A DNA stretch of 47,030 nucleotides from Bacteroidales bacterium (GTDB taxonomy: Bacteria > Bacteroidota > Bacteroidia > Bacteroidales > Muribaculaceae): NCBI GenBank assembly GCA_029219425.1, contig JAQXTJ010000135.1, positions 1 to 47,030 on the forward strand, read 5' to 3'. Shown piece by piece: positions 1-6,986 of the stretch; position 1 is the stretch's first letter, and each line of letters starts with the position of its first letter. Both the position numbers and the translations under genes were made by a program. A model generated the notes under the pieces. The model was not told the DNA's origin, did no database searches, and was given only the letters and a program-made list of their open reading frames with translations.

Positions 1-1
1 C

Positions 2-394
2 CAGTCCCACGCCAAGGCCGCACATTATTGAGCCAAGGATGATGTTCATGAAGGGTTGTCCGCTCACGAACGGATGAGGAAACAATGGCTGCATCACGCC
101 GAAGAAAAGGCTTATCACGGAGAAACCAAACACTGTGCGTATCACAAAGGTGCGTCCCACCACGCGGAATGCCATGAGCAGGAGCAGCACATTCAGGGTG
201 TAGTTGGTGATAGCCACCGGAATCCCAAACTTGAAATAGATGAGTGATGCCACGCCGGCCAGACCGCCGCTCACCACTTTCTCGGGCAGGATGAAGGCCG
301 TGAAGCCAAATGCATAGAGAGCCAGGCCCACCACAATCATAATGTAGTCTTTAAGTTGGGTCAGTGCCTGCTTTTTATCTTTAATGAGAACCAT
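2..394 (-). CDS. YitT-family (DUF161) membrane protein, 3' end cut by the window edge
   Basis: Reading the minus strand from the ATG at 394 gives an open frame of 131 codons that runs off the window without a stop. It starts MVLIKDKKQALTQLKDY and continues into a first membrane helix with GLALYAFGFTAFILPEKVV, followed by SGGLAGVASLIY; this is the usual N-terminus of YitT/DUF161 proteins. Further hydrophobic helices (ITNYTLNVLLLLMAFRVVG, then a Gly-rich IILGSIMCGLGVGL) follow. The family consists of inner-membrane proteins of unknown substrate, usually near 290 residues with a cytoplasmic DUF2179 domain at the end; that domain would lie outside the window. The 190 bases upstream hold no clear promoter and no gene. 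Confidence 0.85.
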   Translation of the reverse strand, partial: MVLIKDKKQALTQLKDYIMIVVGLALYAFGFTAFILPEKVVSGGLAGVASLIYFKFGIPVAITNYTLNVLLLLMAFRVVGRTFVIRTVFGFSVISLFFGVMQPLFPHPFVSGQPFMNIILGSIMCGLGVGL

Positions 395-586
395 AATTAA
401 TATAAAAAAGTCTTTTCAAAGAATAAGTTCTTCTGCAAAAAACACGTTTTGCGGACAGCCATAAACAAGGCCTCGCGAAAAAGCGCCGCTAAGGTAGCAA
501 ATTATCGCGAATTTCAGGTAATTTTCATAATGGTTTTTTTAGGATTTCTGCATAATGATGCCAAGGGAGAGGATTCAGGCTGCTTG

Positions 587-1369
587 TCAGCGAGCCGGTT
601 CCCGGCTCAGCAGCGGGTCGATGATTCGGGCTATTGCAGGCGAGCCCACGAGCAGCGACACGCAGCGGTCGTTGCGGAAGTTGATGGCTTTGGCTCCAGC
701 CTCTTCGGCTATGAGCCTGGCGGCACACACGTCCCACTCGTGCAGGTTGAGTTCCCAGTAGGCATCGAGGAATCCTGCTGCCACATAGCAGATGTCCATG
801 GCAGCCGACCCGAGCCTGCGGAGTCCGCGCACGAGAGGAAGCACTCGTGCCACATTTGGCAAATTGTTGTCGGGGTTCACATCTTTATCCACCGGGAAGC
901 CGGTGGATACCACTGCTTTGTGTATGTCGGTGTTTTGGCTCACATGGATTTGCTTGCCATTGAGGTAGGCTCCTTCGCCGCGCACGGCATGGAAAAGTTC
1001 GTTGAGGTAGGGAGCAAGCACAACGCCCACAATTGTCTCGCCGCGAAAGCGAATGCCAATCGACACGCAGTGTGTGGGCAGGCCGGCATTGTAGTTGGTG
1101 GTGCCGTCCACGGGGTCGATAACCCACTCATAGTCGCTGTTGCGCGTTTCGGCTCCCGACTCCTCGGAGAGAATGGAGTGGCCTGGATATCGGTTGTGCA
1201 CAAAGTTGATGATTGCAGCCTCGGCCTGGCGGTCGGTTACGGTGACTATGTCGCTGTCGTTGAGCTTGGCCGTGGCGTTGAGATTATCGGTACGGAAGTG
1301 CTGAAGCTGAATTTTGCCGGCTAAATTGGCACACTCAATGGCATCGAGAAGCAGTTGGTCGTGTTCCAT
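587..1369 (-). CDS. suhB: Inositol monophosphatase family protein (SuhB-like)
   Basis: 260 residues, the normal size for the family. The Mg-dependent phosphatase signatures are present: the Glu pair in ILSEESGAE, then WVIDPVDGTTNY (metal-binding Asp residues), and near the C-terminus the second signature WDVCAARLIAEEAGA. Such enzymes hydrolyse inositol-1-phosphate or related sugar phosphates in the cytoplasm; the true substrate in Bacteroidales is not known. I chose the ATG at 1369 because the family begins with a short helix like MEHDQLLLDAIECANLAGK; the open frame extends upstream to 1738 but overlaps the Lrp gene and carries no homology. It lies 107 bases behind the Lrp-type regulator on the same strand and may be co-transcribed with it. 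Confidence 0.9.
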   Translation of the reverse strand: MEHDQLLLDAIECANLAGKIQLQHFRTDNLNATAKLNDSDIVTVTDRQAEAAIINFVHNRYPGHSILSEESGAETRNSDYEWVIDPVDGTTNYNAGLPTHCVSIGIRFRGETIVGVVLAPYLNELFHAVRGEGAYLNGKQIHVSQNTDIHKAVVSTGFPVDKDVNPDNNLPNVARVLPLVRGLRRLGSAAMDICYVAAGFLDAYWELNLHEWDVCAARLIAEEAGAKAINFRNDRCVSLLVGSPAIARIIDPLLSREPAR

Positions 1370-1476
1370 AATACGCTTTTTATGAATTATATAGTAGTGG
1401 AGGAGGAGTGGTGCTCCACGTCGCTTTGTGTCCCTGATGGGGAGCCGAGGCGGCGTGGAGCTTGAGCGAGAGGCGC

Positions 1477-1941
1477 CTATTGCTCCACGATGGGAATTTG
1501 GCGCTTGAACACCTCCTTGAATGATATGAGCGACTCTGTGCGCACCGACACCAGGTTTTGCAGCTTGTCGTGAATGATTTGCAGCAAGTGCCCGTTGTTG
1601 TGGGCATAGAGCTTGATGAAGAGGTCGTATTTGCCGGTAGTGTAGTGGCATTCCACCACTTCGGGTATTTCTTGCAGCTTTTCCACCACTTCGTCGAATT
1701 TGGAGGGGTCGCTGAGGAAAAAGCCAATGTAGGAGCAAGTGTCGTAGCCCACTGATGCCGGGTCGATAAGAGTTTCCGAACCCTTGATTACGCCAAGGCT
1801 TTGCATTTTCTGTATGTGCTGGTGAATTGCAGCTCCCGACACGTTACATTCGCGTGCTATTTCAAGATAAGGCTTGCGTGCGTTGAGCGACAGCATTTTA
1901 AGGATTCTGTAATCCAATGAATCTAATTGTGAATTTGCCAT
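1477..1941 (-). CDS. Lrp/AsnC-family transcriptional regulator
   Basis: 154 residues, typical of Lrp/AsnC proteins. The N-terminal winged HTH covers about residues 5-60 (DSLDYRILKMLSLNARKPY, then a recognition helix around VSGAAIHQHIQKMQSLGVI). The C-terminal RAM ligand-sensing domain covers about 70-145 (SYIGFFLSDPSKF through VECHYTTGKYDLFIKLYA). These proteins form octamers that respond to amino acids. It is transcribed away from the GNAT gene, and the shared 117-base spacer holds two AT-rich palindromes, which suggests autoregulation (inference). The branched-chain aminotransferase gene lies 1.3 kb away, so a link to leucine-type amino acids is possible but not shown. Confidence 0.93.
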   Translation of the reverse strand: MANSQLDSLDYRILKMLSLNARKPYLEIARECNVSGAAIHQHIQKMQSLGVIKGSETLIDPASVGYDTCSYIGFFLSDPSKFDEVVEKLQEIPEVVECHYTTGKYDLFIKLYAHNNGHLLQIIHDKLQNLVSVRTESLISFKEVFKRQIPIVEQ

Positions 1942-1960
1942 TTGACAATATCTTTAATTT

Positions 1961-1977
1961 TTTTTATTCGATAAAAA
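1961..1977. promoter_or_regulatory. AT-rich palindrome, candidate operator 1 of the lrp/GNAT divergent spacer
   Basis: TTTTTAT-TCG-ATAAAAA: 7-base perfect arms around a 3-base centre, 20 bases upstream of the Lrp-type gene. The form (AT-rich dyad, about 17 bases) suits Lrp/AsnC operators. The binding partner is inferred. Confidence 0.45.
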
Positions 1978-1981
1978 GGTT

Positions 1982-1989
1982 TAACTTTG
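1982..1989 (+). promoter_or_regulatory. Bacteroidetes -7 element TAACTTTG for the GNAT gene
   Basis: TAACTTTG matches the TAnnTTTG consensus of the primary sigma factor of Bacteroidetes and would start a transcript near 1995, giving a leader of about 60 bases. No good -33 TTG is visible. The element also forms one arm of an inverted repeat with AAAGTTA at 2004-2010, between the two palindromes. Confidence 0.5.
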
Positions 1990-2018
1990 CTTTTTAGGCA
2001 GATAAAGTTACGCATTTT

Positions 2019-2037
2019 ATTTTATTTGCGATAAAAT
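2019..2037. promoter_or_regulatory. AT-rich palindrome, candidate operator 2 of the lrp/GNAT divergent spacer
   Basis: ATTTTAT-TTGCG-ATAAAAT: 7-base perfect arms, 22 bases upstream of the GNAT start and downstream of its -7 element. Its centre is 59 bases from that of the first palindrome. Binding by the neighbouring Lrp-type protein at this site could block GNAT transcription (inference). Confidence 0.45.
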
Positions 2038-2058
2038 TTTCGTATTAATTTTTATAAA

Positions 2059-2601
2059 ATGATGTATAATTTCAAGGAAATTACGCATATCAGCCCATTA
2101 CTTGCTGATATTCAGGCCCTCTATGAATCGGCATTTCCAGCCGATGAACGCAGGGATTTTGGCCTTGTGCGCGAATTGCTCGCAAAAGGCGGTGAGTTTC
2201 ATATTCGTGTGGCCACAGAAGCTGCTACGGGCCGTATGGCTGCGTTTCTCTCGTATTGGGATTTTGGTGAGTTCACCTACATTGAGCATCTTGCAGTGGA
2301 GTCGCATCTTAGGGGCAAGGGGCTTGGACATCTCATCATTGGTGACTTCGTCGACAACGTGAGTCGCCGGATGGTGCTTGAGGTGGAGCCGCCAACCGAT
2401 GTGACTACCCGAAAGCGAATTGCGTTCTATGAGTCGCTTGGAATGGTTCTTTGGCCCGATTTTCCCTATATTCAGCCTCCCTATGCGCCCCACCTGAGCC
2501 CCGTGGAGCTAAGGCTGATGACGATAGGCGCTTTTGGCACTGACGACCTCAATGCTGCCGTAGCCACGCTTAGGCAGAGGGTTTATTCAGTTGGGAGTTA
2601 G
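2059..2601 (+). CDS. GNAT-family N-acetyltransferase
   Basis: 180 residues. The central part carries the GNAT acetyl-CoA fold: YIEHLAVESHLRGKGLGHLI contains the V-x-x-x-x-R-G-x-G-x-G/H pyrophosphate-binding loop (around residues 78-97), followed by LEVEPPTDVTTRKRIAFYESLGM, the typical motif-B end. The substrate cannot be predicted; family members acetylate amines of small molecules, tRNA or proteins. Two ATG codons stand in tandem (2059 and 2062) and either may be the start. The last residues (SVGS) and the TAG stop come from the TTAGGAG repeat array at 2591-2618, so the original C-terminus may have been altered by it. Confidence 0.88.
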   Translation: MMYNFKEITHISPLLADIQALYESAFPADERRDFGLVRELLAKGGEFHIRVATEAATGRMAAFLSYWDFGEFTYIEHLAVESHLRGKGLGHLIIGDFVDNVSRRMVLEVEPPTDVTTRKRIAFYESLGMVLWPDFPYIQPPYAPHLSPVELRLMTIGAFGTDDLNAAVATLRQRVYSVGS

Positions 2602-2618
2602 GAGTTAGGAGTTAGGAG
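2591..2618. repeat. Heptamer array TTAGGAG x4 (one variant unit), between convergent genes
   Basis: Four tandem 7-base units: TTGGGAG then three TTAGGAG. The plus-strand TAG at 2599-2601 ends the GNAT gene and the minus-strand TAA at 2612-2614 ends the HD gene. The same heptamer occurs as arrays at 32736-32784 and, inverted, at 33205-33232. Confidence 0.95.
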
Positions 2619-3157
2619 TGGGGGGAGAAGAGCGTGTGCATTTCGGAGAGGCGGCTTAGTGTGCCTTCGCCATAGCGTGCCATCATTGCACGCACCTGCT
2701 TGTAGGTGCGTGCCGGTGCTATGTGCGACTTCGAGAAGAAGTTGTCGGCATAGCACACGAGCTTTTCCTCCACCGTCAGCGGCAGCATGTCCACAGCTGG
2801 CAGTGGCAGTTTCTGGGCGACAATCTCATTGGCTGTGAGTCCGGCTCCAATGTGTCTCTCACACACAAGGGCGTGACGTGGCAAGCCTTCTTCGAGCAGC
2901 ATGGCTTTTCCTATCAGTCCGTGCCGCAGATATGGCTCTGTGCCGAAGCAGAAAATGCCTGGCGCATTGGTGCGGCAAATGCCAATATCGTGAAGCATGG
3001 ATGCTTCCACCACAAAGTCTCTATCGACGGCAACAGCCGACTCGTCGGCAAGCTGCAATGCCAGCTCTGCCACTTGTCGGCTGTGTGTCGTCAATAGATT
3101 GTAGGCATCGCTGCCCTTGGTGTAGTGTTTCTCAATTATTTTATCAAAATCCACCAT
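2612..3157 (-). CDS. HD-domain phosphohydrolase-like protein
   Basis: 181 residues. The metal-binding HD-domain pattern is complete: His in THSRQVAELAL, the HD doublet in ASMLHDIGI, a His in YLRHGLIG, then CERHIGAGL, and an Asp in KLVCYADNFF. Small stand-alone HD proteins of this kind (HDIG type) are metal-dependent phosphohydrolases acting on nucleotides or similar substrates; the substrate is unknown. It sits 61 bases behind ilvE on the same strand. The final codons and the TAA stop fall in the TTAGGAG array, so the gene overlaps the 28-base array shared with the convergent GNAT gene. Confidence 0.88.
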   Translation of the reverse strand: MVDFDKIIEKHYTKGSDAYNLLTTHSRQVAELALQLADESAVAVDRDFVVEASMLHDIGICRTNAPGIFCFGTEPYLRHGLIGKAMLLEEGLPRHALVCERHIGAGLTANEIVAQKLPLPAVDMLPLTVEEKLVCYADNFFSKSHIAPARTYKQVRAMMARYGEGTLSRLSEMHTLFSPHS

Positions 3158-3218
3158 CCTACTATTGTCGTGTGTGTATTATTGTTCGTTTGAACCGGGT
3201 GCCACCGCCGGCTTCTTG

Positions 3219-4244
3219 CTAAAGCACCGTAACCCAGTTGTGAGTGTCGGGCTCATCGCCGAGCTGAATGGCACGCAGGTGGTTGTAGAGCTGTGTGGTG
3301 ACGGGGCCAGGCTGGCCGTTCTTTGCAATCACATACACTTTGCCGGTGTCGATGTCGTGCACCTCGCTGATGGGCGCGGCCACAGCGGCAGTACCGCACT
3401 CGGCAGCTTCATCCACGGTGTCGAGCTCCTCGAGCAGCATAGGCCGGCACTCCACTTCGAGTCCCATGTCCTTGGCAATCTGCTGGAGGCTCATGTTGGT
3501 GATTGATGGCAGAATGGAGCCACTCTTGGGGGTGATGTACTTGCCATCCCTCACTGCAAAGAAGTTGGCCGGGCCGCACTCATCAATGTATTTCTTTTCC
3601 TTTGGGTCGAGGTAGAGCACAGCCGAGAAGCCGTTTTGCTTTGCACGCTCGCCGGCGGTGAGGCTTGCGGCGTAGTTTCCGCCCACTTTCCAGCGTCCTG
3701 TGCCACAAGGGGCTGCACGGTCGAACTCGCGGTAGATTGCCACCTTTGTGGGCTTGAATCCTTCTTTGAAGTATGGACCCACGGGGGTTACGAAAATGAT
3801 GAACAGATATTCGGAGGCGGGTTTCACGCCCACCTGTGCCGACATGCCAATTTCGAGCGGACGGATGTAGAGCGACGACCCGCTGCCATAGGGCGGAATG
3901 AAGCGCTCATTGAGCTTCACCACCTTCTCCACCATCTCTCGGAATTTCTCCACAGGCAGCGGCTCCATCTTAATGCCTTCGGCGCTTCGCTGGATGCGCT
4001 TGGCGTTCTCCTCGAGGCGGAAAATGCGTATTTTTCCGTCTTTGCCCTTGAAAGCCTTCAGCCCCTCGAAGATTTCTTGTCCGTAGTGCAGGCAGGTGGC
4101 TGCCATGTGCATATTGATGTACTCGGAGTCGCTCACTTCCACATCGCCCCATTTGCCGTCCTTAAATGCGCAACGCACGTTGAAGTCGGTCTTCATGTAG
4201 CCAAATGTGAGGTTCTTCCAGTCGATGTTGCTGTTGTTGTCCAT
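3219..4244 (-). CDS. ilvE: Branched-chain amino acid aminotransferase
   Basis: 341 residues, a full-length class IV PLP aminotransferase of the BCAT type that interconverts leucine, isoleucine and valine with their 2-oxo acids. Visible marks are FEGLKAFKGKDGKIRIFR (substrate and fold region), the PLP-lysine segment RWKVGGNYAASLTAGERAK near residue 190, YLDPKEKKYIDECGPANFF, and the C-terminal SEVHDIDTGKVYVI region. It acts in the cytoplasm. It follows the small secreted protein gene by 55 bases on the same strand and is followed by the HD gene; no biosynthetic ilv or leu genes are next to it. Confidence 0.96.
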   Translation of the reverse strand: MDNNSNIDWKNLTFGYMKTDFNVRCAFKDGKWGDVEVSDSEYINMHMAATCLHYGQEIFEGLKAFKGKDGKIRIFRLEENAKRIQRSAEGIKMEPLPVEKFREMVEKVVKLNERFIPPYGSGSSLYIRPLEIGMSAQVGVKPASEYLFIIFVTPVGPYFKEGFKPTKVAIYREFDRAAPCGTGRWKVGGNYAASLTAGERAKQNGFSAVLYLDPKEKKYIDECGPANFFAVRDGKYITPKSGSILPSITNMSLQQIAKDMGLEVECRPMLLEELDTVDEAAECGTAAVAAPISEVHDIDTGKVYVIAKNGQPGPVTTQLYNHLRAIQLGDEPDTHNWVTVL

Positions 4245-4299
4245 GATTCTTGAAGTATTTAATTGTTGTTGTTGTTACCGGTGAATTTGTTGATTTCTT

Positions 4300-4638
4300 T
4301 CAGAGAGCCACCTTCTGGGTTATGTTGCCAATTTTCACAATGTAGATGCCCCGGGCATTTATCTTCAGCTCCGATGTGCCTGCATTGAGCACGGCCTGCG
4401 ACACCATCTGGCCAAGGATGGTGAACACCCTCACCTGCACCTTGTGTGGTGTGCGCACAATGATGGAGCCGTTGATGCCATATATCTCCACTCCGTCGCT
4501 AAGGAGGGGGTCGTTGAGGCTTGGCACACGAGCGGTGAGCGTGGTTTCGCGCCACTGCATTTGTGCCACAGCGTCGCCCCACGGCAAGGCTATTGCCGCC
4601 ACGAGAATGGTGAATATGATTGCAAGTCTTCGCTGCAT
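4300..4638 (-). CDS. Small secreted protein with a C-terminal sorting-domain-like beta module
   Basis: 112 residues from the ATG at 4638. An upstream ATG at 4707 is open but adds residues before a clear signal peptide (MQRRLAIIFTILVAAIALPW, cleavage near AVAQ), so the shorter start is preferred. After a short linker the C-terminal 65 residues show the strand pattern of type IX secretion/Por sorting-like domains: VEIYGINGSIIVRTP, VQVRVFTILGQMVSQ, then ELKINARGIYIVKIG, with a basic last strand NITQKVAL. In Bacteroidales such modules usually follow large secreted proteins; here there is almost nothing else. It could be a mini-protein exported by the type IX system or a stand-alone relic of such a domain. 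Confidence 0.65.
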   Translation of the reverse strand: MQRRLAIIFTILVAAIALPWGDAVAQMQWRETTLTARVPSLNDPLLSDGVEIYGINGSIIVRTPHKVQVRVFTILGQMVSQAVLNAGTSELKINARGIYIVKIGNITQKVAL

Positions 4639-4718
4639 TGGCTCATTATTGTGGTTACTCTTATGCAAAGTTACAGCAACCACTTCGTAAAAACAAATAA
4701 ATCCCAAACAAAAAAATG

Positions 4719-4754
4719 AAAAAGGCTCCGGGCAAGTGAGCCAGAAGCCTTTTT
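4719..4754 (-). terminator. Terminator of the rpmB-rpmG-DUF4295 operon
   Basis: A perfect 9-base stem (AAAAAGGCT at 4719-4727 against AGCCTTTTT at 4746-4754). Read on the minus strand it follows the DUF4295 gene by 34 bases and continues into a T-rich stretch, as a factor-independent terminator does. The A/T symmetry could let it act in both directions. Confidence 0.8.
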
Positions 4755-4788
4755 ACAGGTATTATGGAAAAATATATATATTCCGGAA

Positions 4789-4941
4789 TTATTTGTTCAG
4801 GGCAGCCTGTACTTGGTCGTTGGGAACCATCTCCTCTTTGAAGGTGTAGGCACCGGTCTTGGGCGACTTCACCATTCTGATAACTTTGCTGTAGGTACGG
4901 CCCTCACCTTTTTGGAGTGTTGCAACTACTTTCTTTGCCAT
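4789..4941 (-). CDS. DUF4295 small basic protein of the ribosomal cluster
   Basis: 50 residues, translated directly from the sequence: it starts MAKKVVATLQKGEGRTYSKV and ends QVQAALNK before TAA. This matches the Bacteroidetes-specific DUF4295 family (small, basic, always behind rpmB and rpmG), so it is very likely a ribosome-associated protein; its exact role is not known. The start lies 9 bases after the stop of rpmG on the same strand and the operon terminator follows. Confidence 0.88.
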   Translation of the reverse strand: MAKKVVATLQKGEGRTYSKVIRMVKSPKTGAYTFKEEMVPNDQVQAALNK

Positions 4942-4950
4942 AGCTTATTC

Positions 4951-5139
4951 TTATTTAATTTCTTTGTGGACTGTAACTTTCTTCAGGTAGGGGTTGTATT
5001 TCTTCAACTCCAGTCTCTCAGTGGTGTTCTTGCGGTTCTTGGTGGTGATATAACGCGACATTCCAGGTACACCACTTGCTTTTTGCTCGGTGCATTCGAG
5101 TATCACCTGTACTCTATTGCCTTTAGCTTTCTTTGCCAT
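4951..5139 (-). CDS. rpmG: 50S ribosomal protein L33
   Basis: 62 residues. The L33 core is clear: [12 protein letters not shown] followed by [20 protein letters not shown]. Only one Cys is present where zinc-binding L33 proteins carry two CxxC pairs, so this is the zinc-free (C-minus) form. The protein sits in the large subunit near the exit site. It is spaced 7 bases after rpmB and 9 bases before the DUF4295 gene, as one operon. Confidence 0.97.
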   Translation of the reverse strand: MAKKAKGNRVQVILECTEQKASGVPGMSRYITTKNRKNTTERLELKKYNPYLKKVTVHKEIK

Positions 5140-5146
5140 CTTTCAA

Positions 5147-5401
5147 TTACTCTGCTGTTTTAATACATGTTAGATAACCCTTGCTTGCTGCCTGCTTGAG
5201 TGCTGCATCCAGTCCAAGCTTGTTGATAGTGCGAAGACCCGAAGCCGAGATAGTGAGGCTAATCCACTGATCCTGCTCTACCCAATAAAATTTCTTTGTG
5301 AACAAGTTAGCGAAGAATTTACGCTTTGTTCTTCTTTTAGAGTGCGATACGTTGTTTCCTGTCATCGCCTTCTTGCCTGTAATCTGACAAACCTTTGACA
5401 T
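5147..5401 (-). CDS. rpmB: 50S ribosomal protein L28
   Basis: 84 residues, full length. It starts [20 protein letters not shown], the conserved L28 N-terminus, followed by the basic SKRRTKRKF stretch and [18 protein letters not shown]. First gene of the rpmB-rpmG-DUF4295 operon. A well-formed promoter lies about 300 bases upstream (5702-5732), giving a long leader. Confidence 0.98.
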   Translation of the reverse strand: MSKVCQITGKKAMTGNNVSHSKRRTKRKFFANLFTKKFYWVEQDQWISLTISASGLRTINKLGLDAALKQAASKGYLTCIKTAE

Positions 5402-5701
5402 GGCTGTATTCCAATTAGTAGTTTTGTTTAAAAAAAAATTTTTGTTTCACTAAATCGGAGTGAAAAGTAAGTGATTTTTTGCGATAATTTCAAAAAAACG
5501 GCTCACAAAATGCAGCGGCACATAAAAATATGTAGCGGTTGGGCTTCATTTTTGCAGAGCGAAGCTGCGCAAATTAGCAACCGTTATCACGTCACAGGGT
5601 CTGTTTCTCAGGAGTTTAGCATCATTTCCCAACTACGCAGCCCAGTGGGTCAATACATAATTTCTTGATATTCGCCGGCATTCCTGCCTCAAATTTCGGT
5701 G
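5402..5701 (-). other. Gene-free leader of the rpmB operon
   Basis: About 300 bases between the promoter at 5702-5732 and rpmB without a credible coding frame. On the transcribed strand it contains AT-rich runs next to rpmB and a GC-richer part around 5550-5640, including the inverted repeat GCGCAG/CTGCGC-like segment near 5559-5572. I see no named riboswitch or ribosomal-protein binding motif. The length suggests a structured, possibly autoregulatory leader (inference). Confidence 0.35.
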
Positions 5702-5732
5702 CAAAGTTAGTCATTTTTCCCGAAACTTGCAA
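5702..5732 (-). promoter_or_regulatory. Promoter of the rpmB operon
   Basis: Read on the minus strand: TTG at 5732-5730, 20 bases, then TAACTTTG at 5709-5702. This is the exact Bacteroidetes -33/-7 pattern and spacing. The start point would lie near 5695. Confidence 0.7.
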
Positions 5733-5866
5733 CCTTTTGAAGAGTTTTTGAAGTATTTTTGTCCCCGAAAAAGAAAAGAGGGATTGGGCTTGAAGGCAGC
5801 TGTAGCCGTAGCCTGTGGCGAAAAAAACGGAATGGGGAAAGCTGATGAACAAATTTATCGGAAAAG

Positions 5867-5897
5867 TTGTGGGAGTTGTGGGAATGTAGTATTTTTG
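5867..5897 (+). promoter_or_regulatory. Promoter of the AraC-family gene
   Basis: TTG at 5867-5869, 20 bases, TATTTTTG at 5890-5897. The transcript would start near 5903, which rules out the upstream ATG at 5867 and supports the ATG at 5924. Confidence 0.7.
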
Positions 5898-5923
5898 CGC
5901 AAAAATTCTACAAAATACACACT

Positions 5924-6802
5924 ATGCACGATTTATTCCAAACGACTGGAAAAGGAGAACAGCTCCCCTTGTTTGACTTGCCCGTGGACTATCTGGTCTA
6001 TGACAATGTGAACATGGATATACTCAGCAACTACACACAATTTCCCTGCCGCATACAGTGTGGCGTGCTTGCCTACCTTAATAAAGGCTGCGTGAAGAGC
6101 ACTATCAACCTTTGGGATTACGAGGTGCGCCAGTCGAACTTCGTGGTGGTAATGCCGGGCACATTCATACAGATTCGGGAAATAAGCCCCGACACGCGCA
6201 TCAGTTTCATAGGCTTCTCGTCGAAGTTTATGCAGAGTGTCAACTTCCTCAAGAGCATGTCGAAGATAATGATGCCACTGTTCCGCAACCCTGTGCTTGA
6301 GCTGGAGCCGGCAATAAGTGAGCTATATGGCGACGCCATGTCGCTCCTTGCACGGGCTGGCAGGCTTGGCAACGACAGCCCCATCACCCCCACGGTGATA
6401 AAGAGCATCATGGATATTTTTGTGGAAAGCATATCGGCTGTCATCGCCAAGCAGAAAGTGAGCGACAAGCGCGAGGGACAGTCGCGCGAGCATGCGGTGC
6501 TCTCTGAGTTCCTCCAGCTTGCTTTCGAGAACTACCGCGAGGAGCACAAGATTTCGTTCTATGCCCACGAGGTGAACCTCACCCTGTCGCACTTCTGCAA
6601 TGTGATAAGCAAGACTACGGGCATGACGCCACAGGAGATAATAATGAACATGATAATAATGGACGCCAAGACCCAGCTCAAAGGCTCCGACGCCACGGTG
6701 AGCAGGATTGCCGCCTCGCTGGGCTTCCCCACGCCCACCACTTTCACACGCTACTTCCGCACCTACACCGGCATGACTCCCCAGGAGTATCGCAACAGCT
6801 GA
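5924..6802 (+). CDS. AraC-family transcriptional regulator
   Basis: 292 residues from the ATG at 5924. The N-terminal half is a cupin-like sensory region with alternating short strands (VMPGTFIQIREISPDTRISFIGF). The C-terminal 100 residues hold the two HTH motifs: HEVNLTLSHFCNVISKTTGM, then RIAASLGFPTPTTFTRYFRT and the family ending GMTPQEYRNS. Bacteroidales use such regulators for stress, carbohydrate and resistance functions; nothing here fixes the target. It is a single gene, convergent with the thiamine operon, with a REPIN-like element in between. Confidence 0.92.
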   Translation: MHDLFQTTGKGEQLPLFDLPVDYLVYDNVNMDILSNYTQFPCRIQCGVLAYLNKGCVKSTINLWDYEVRQSNFVVVMPGTFIQIREISPDTRISFIGFSSKFMQSVNFLKSMSKIMMPLFRNPVLELEPAISELYGDAMSLLARAGRLGNDSPITPTVIKSIMDIFVESISAVIAKQKVSDKREGQSREHAVLSEFLQLAFENYREEHKISFYAHEVNLTLSHFCNVISKTTGMTPQEIIMNMIIMDAKTQLKGSDATVSRIAASLGFPTPTTFTRYFRTYTGMTPQEYRNS

Positions 6803-6890
6803 TTCTCTAAATATGTTGCAGGCGATACACGCCTTAGATGACACTGCAAATAGGAGGGTGTATTATAATTGGATTTGATGATATTTTGAT

Positions 6891-6983
6891 GTAGGGACGC
6901 ACCCCGGTGCGTCCGCCCATAATCACTTGTGTCATCGCCTGATTGTGAGGCGGTAACGCGGACGCACCGGGGTGCGTCCCTGC
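6891..6983. repeat. REPIN-like element, copy 1
   Basis: Two copies of the 20-base palindrome GGACGCACC-CC-GGTGCGTCC in inverted orientation (6895-6914 and 6960-6979), separated by 45 bases. The left one is preceded by GTAG, the right one (read on the minus strand) by GCAG. GTAG plus hairpin is the layout of REP sequences handled by RAYT transposases, and an inverted pair is a REPIN. The element sits between the convergent araC-type and thiH genes and may serve as their terminator. A second copy lies at 28995-29087. Confidence 0.8.
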
Positions 6984-6986
6984 ATA

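Noticed and set aside
395..586. Possible promoter or small gene between the YitT-type gene and suhB
   Set aside because: Only near-matches to the -7 consensus (for example TACCTTAG on the minus strand) and no coding frame; not strong enough to list.
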